In this document: positions 63,991 through 64,000 of the stretch, piece after piece
Numbering within the stretch: the first letter of the stretch is position 1
Layout of the letters: each line of letters starts with the position of its first letter
From: Symbiodinium kawagutii
Lineage: Eukaryota > Sar > Dinophyceae > Suessiales > Symbiodiniaceae
Length of the DNA: 64,000 nt
Direction of reading: 5' to 3'
NCBI GenBank assembly: GCA_009767595.1
Contig: VSDK01018228.1
Location: 91,579 to 155,578 of the forward strand
The notes under the pieces: model-generated
The model's input: only the letters and a program-made list of their open reading frames with translations
The model's database searches: none
What the model was told of the DNA's origin: nothing
Program-made: the position numbers and the translations under genes

Positions 63991-64000
63991 GATCTAGATC

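Overview
The window joins two very different kinds of DNA. Bases 1 to about 21,320 are strongly AT-rich and gene-dense, with compact intronless genes on both strands. They carry the core of an integrated Polinton-like or virophage-like virus: an rve-type integrase, a fused DNA polymerase B and SF1 helicase, a double jelly-roll major capsid protein, a minor capsid (penton) protein, an A32/FtsK-like packaging ATPase, a lipase-like protein, a fibre ending in an S74 chaperone domain, two GIY-YIG nucleases and an HNH nuclease. The left end of this element lies outside the window, so no terminal repeat or target duplication can be seen. Its right end falls somewhere in 21,319-21,488.

Bases from about 21,490 to 64,000 are of mixed composition, mostly non-coding, repeat-rich nuclear DNA. 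The host can be inferred from the sequence. Eleven exons of an alpha-tubulin gene lie on the minus strand from 34,137 down to 22,699. Their phases join perfectly, and the introns start with GT, GC or, most often, GA and end in AG followed by G. That intron grammar is known from dinoflagellates. The first 12 codons, then the reading up to about residue 397, are present, except one exon of about 26 residues (expected near an assembly gap at 28,777-28,793). The C-terminal exon was not found before the viral element starts. A simple explanation is that the virus sits in the last alpha-tubulin intron.

Layout of the viral part: minus-strand replication block (F-box-like gene, Cys-rich gene, integrase, polymerase-helicase; 1-6,105); a short plus gene; a minus block with a disordered basic protein, two small genes, two GIY-YIG nucleases, major capsid and lipase-like protein (6,497-12,263); a plus block with minor capsid, repeat protein, fibre and a small protein (12,382-17,608); the ATPase on minus; and a plus block with small proteins, HNH nuclease, a catalytically dead methyltransferase-like protein and a membrane/zinc protein (18,802-21,184). 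Two upstream motifs are visible: ATTTAAAG-type boxes before replication and nuclease genes, and TCTAAATTA boxes before capsid and other structural genes. Most stop codons lie in or next to a perfect A/T hairpin. The three longest genes each carry one frame change (polymerase-helicase, major capsid, fibre), so the copy is either slightly decayed or has consensus errors.

Host part: a decayed transposase-like gene (21.48-22.18 kb), alpha-tubulin with a 12-bp minisatellite and a 17-base gap in one intron, a 960-bp inverted-repeat-bounded element (35.76-36.72 kb), long stretches of TGGTTGA/TCAACCA texture and trinucleotide repeats with no gene I can support, a large foldback structure of 41-bp units (57.35-58.98 kb) flanked by ~145-bp direct repeats, a broken SF1 helicase gene (59.35-63.7 kb) and a 31-bp tandem array at the right edge.
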